The notes beneath the pieces are model-generated. The model had not been told where the DNA came from and did no database searches. It saw only the letters and a list, made by a program, of their open reading frames with translations. A DNA stretch of 64,000 nucleotides from Cardinalis cardinalis (lineage: Eukaryota; Chordata; Aves; Passeriformes; Cardinalidae). Both the position numbers and the translations under genes were made by a program. Numbering within the stretch: the stretch's first letter is position 1; each line of letters begins with the position of its first letter. Positions 61,969 to 64,000 of the stretch are shown in pieces. The stretch lies in NCBI GenBank assembly GCA_014549065.1, contig JACDOX010000156.1, positions 763,857-827,856 on the forward strand, written 5' to 3'.

Positions 61969-61994
61969 CGGGCCGGGCCGGGCCGGGCCGGGCC
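61965..61994. repeat. GGGCC pentanucleotide array, G-quadruplex capable
   Basis: Six consecutive GGGCC units run directly into GGGCGG. Regular GGG runs separated by two bases on the plus strand (the PSAT1 template strand) satisfy the usual G-quadruplex pattern. The array abuts the 20-bp minisatellite. Confidence 0.9.
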
Positions 61995-62002
61995 GGGCGG
62001 TG

Positions 62003-62020
62003 CCCGCGGCGCGCCGCGGG
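62003..62020. repeat. 18-bp perfect GC palindrome
   Basis: An 18-bp self-complementary sequence, CCCGCGGCG followed by its reverse complement, contains an AscI-type GGCGCGCC core. It lies at the upstream edge of the PSAT1 CpG island. Confidence 0.85.
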
Positions 62021-62136
62021 GTCCCCACAGTGGCGCGCTCCGTGCGGGTAGCGCAGCGAGCCCTGGCGGGTGCAGCCGCCCACGTGGGTGGATGTGCGGC
62101 CAGACAGACACACAGAACAGACACACGCACAGAGAA

Positions 62137-62168
62137 ACACACACACACACACACACACAAACACACAC
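62137..62168. repeat. (AC)n microsatellite
   Basis: About 11 AC units (62137-62159) are followed after one extra A by four more. They lie within a longer CA-rich stretch that begins near 62100, about 380 bp upstream of the PSAT1 start codon. Confidence 0.9.
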
Positions 62169-62344
62169 GGTGAATGCACGTCCTACTGTAACTTCCTGCC
62201 TGTGCTTTTCCCTTCGCGGGTGCTGCAGCAGCGCTGGGATGCTTGCTCCAAAAGCAGTCTGGGTGAATGCGTGAGGACTTAAAAAGCAGCGACCCACAGT
62301 TACAGTGAATTTTAGGAGATCCTAAATGATGAAATTACAAGAGG

Positions 62345-62580
62345 CAACAGACAGAAACTGACGTACAGAAGTTCCACCTTACTTAAGAAAGAACTGTGCA
62401 AGTGACCATGCACTAGAACACGTTGCCCAGAGAGGTTGTGGAGTCTCCCTCACTGGAGACACTTAAGAACCACCCAGGTACAATCCTGTGCAATATATTC
62501 TAGTACATCCCTGATAAAGCCGTGAAGCTGGAGAACACCCACTTTATCCAACCAGACCATTTGTGTGGTTCTGTGAATCA
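62345..62580 (+). mobile_element. CR1 LINE 3'-end fragment upstream of PSAT1
   Basis: The plus strand carries the characteristic end of CR1. It shows remnants of the HLPxxV reverse-transcriptase C-terminal coding motif (cagagaggttgtggagtctc), the segment around ctggagacacttaagaacc, and the terminal ggttctgtgaatca. It is heavily decayed and 5'-truncated, as is usual for CR1. It lies about 600 bp upstream of the PSAT1 start codon. Confidence 0.8.
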
Positions 62581-64000
62581 TCTTGAAAGAGATGGGTTTA
62601 CTGTACCCAGATCTACTATTTTCTGTGAACTACTTACCTTGTAGAGGAGGAGGATCCCTGCCTTCTATAAGCCAACAAGTGCCTGCATGTTTTGCAGTTT
62701 CCCCAGAAAGTCTGTTGCAGGCAAATTGCTATTTGAATTTCATCAAAGAGAGTAAAAACAGAAGAGCTGTGAAACCTGATCACCTTCACATAATGGATAG
62801 CACAGTTTGGACTTGCCTTGAGGTTTGCCAAATCCTAGGTTAATATCCCTGACTACTAAAGCATTCCTCCCTCAGGTATCTATGGAACGTATCTGCAGCG
62901 TCTTGATTATTTGAAAACACAGAGGCAATACAACTGAACTGTTGTAATTGAGAGAAAAAGACTTTAACTCATCCCATTTTCTGATTGTTTCAGGCAGAGA
63001 CAATCTGCCCAGGTCAGTTTTCAGTTATTTTAAAGGCAGTAGCACTAAACCAATTTTGACAAAGCAAGCCATGAAGTATGACTGAAAAGAGATGGGCATC
63101 GCAGAGTCCCATAATTTCCAAGTATCTTGGGCAAGATTCATAATTCTCATATGTAGCTGTATGAAGCACAGTTCTTGAACACATTAGATTGCCCAGTCCT
63201 TTCCTGTAACGCTGGCCCTATTTTAGTCTCATGGGTGTTCACCAAGCTAATCATCAACATTAATCATCTGTAGAGAAAACTGCAAGTATCAATGCCTGTT
63301 ATTTTGTGAATTCTGAGATGTATATAAAATACCATTCTTCATTACCAATTATTTCACTGAAGAAATACTGACTATGTGAATTTGTTCCTTTTCCTGTCAA
63401 ACCAGGTGATACCTGGAACCACAAAAAGAATTTATAGACCACAGCCTGATCTGGTATTTTTTTTAGTTTAGTTGAAAGATTTTCATCCTAAGGAAGTTGT
63501 TTTGTTTAAAAAATTGTAAACAGAAACATTAGTATTAGAGCAAAGATAACTTTCATTTCAATGATAGCGACACCTTAGGAAAAATCTGTCAAAATTGCTT
63601 TCAGACACCAGAATTCTTAAGAGATAATAGCAAACTTCAAAGACGACACAGGCTGGATACATTATCTTAAAACACCAAGGTATTTTTAAAGTATGTCTCA
63701 TACCACAATATCCAAAACACCTGTTACTTCTTAGTTATAATTAAATAGAAACTGCTACTGAGATGCTTAGTAACAACATAGATGTGACTAAAAATTTAAT
63801 TATTTTTAATAGTGTCTCTAGGTAAAGCAAGATCAAAAGATACAGGCGTCTCATATGGGCTTTTTTCAGTATTAAATCTAAAGCACCTGTGTAGGCCCAG
63901 AGACGCAATTTAAAACTCCAGTCTGGCTAGGAAAATGGTATTCAAGGTAGTAAGGAGTAGTGGAAGCAGTCAGAAATAGTGTAGGCTGGAGATTCAGGTC
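62581..64000. other. PSAT1 upstream flank, no gene recognised
   Basis: This is AT-rich single-copy-looking DNA with no splice-consistent coding segment. In human, CEP78 lies upstream of PSAT1 in the same orientation, so its 3' end may lie beyond the right edge. I see no CEP78 coding sequence here. Confidence 0.5.

Larger units (their letters stand above)
61600..62060. promoter_or_regulatory. PSAT1: CpG island promoter of PSAT1
   Basis: This block is very rich in G, C and CpG dinucleotides and surrounds PSAT1 exon 1, in sharp contrast to the AT-rich flanks. It contains a minus-strand CCAAT box, a TATA-like element, GGGCGG (Sp-type) sites and two GC-rich tandem arrays. It is a typical housekeeping-type promoter for a minus-strand transcript. 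The edges are approximate. Confidence 0.85.

Noticed and set aside
61686..62297. 203-codon minus-strand frame upstream of and across PSAT1 exon 1
   Set aside because: It is in a different frame from PSAT1 and includes translated CA repeats and GC minisatellite. It is a composition artefact.

Overview
This window is nuclear DNA from a bird, most likely a passerine. The signs are a vertebrate spliced gene, several CR1 LINE 3' ends (the dominant avian retroposon), and long terminal repeats (LTRs) of avian endogenous retroviruses whose sequence I recognise from songbird genomes. The DNA is AT-rich apart from two CpG-rich blocks. Eight isolated single N bases (8177, 8287, 11921, 22794, 34813, 35697, 39977, 54216) indicate a draft assembly.

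The only protein-coding gene I can support is PSAT1 (phosphoserine aminotransferase 1) on the minus strand. Its ATG is at 61762 and its stop codon ends at 47320. All nine coding exons could be delimited by GT/AG sites with phase-consistent joins. They give 1122 nt and an intact 373-residue enzyme with every key pyridoxal-phosphate residue present. The promoter is a CpG island (about 61600-62060) with a CCAAT box, a weak TATA-like element, a 20-bp minisatellite and a G-quadruplex-capable GGGCC array. Intron 1 holds a perfect core C/EBP-ATF response element, which fits the known ATF4 control of serine synthesis genes.

Region by region: 1-11170 is gene-free AT-rich DNA with a few ancient repeat remnants. 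11180-12290 is an isolated CpG-rich block with a minisatellite, T-rich simple repeats and an AATAAA signal; it may be an LTR or an orphan CpG island. 12290-15990 is unremarkable. 16000-23145 is a cluster of four minus-strand LTR candidates plus a plus-strand CR1 fragment, interrupted by a repeat-poor stretch (18340-19700) that looks like a conserved developmental enhancer. 23150-47280 is a gene desert with three CR1 fragments and scattered hairpins. 47280-62060 is PSAT1. 62060-64000 is upstream flank with a CA microsatellite and one CR1 fragment.

By known amniote synteny (human 9q21, avian Z chromosome), the desert 3' of PSAT1 leads toward TLE4, and CEP78 should lie beyond the right edge. Neither gene is visible here. 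I found no clearly novel gene system. The observations most worth following are the enhancer-like block, the orphan CpG block, the PSAT1 promoter repeats and intronic ATF4-type site, and an unexplained 282-codon open frame at 24505-25353.
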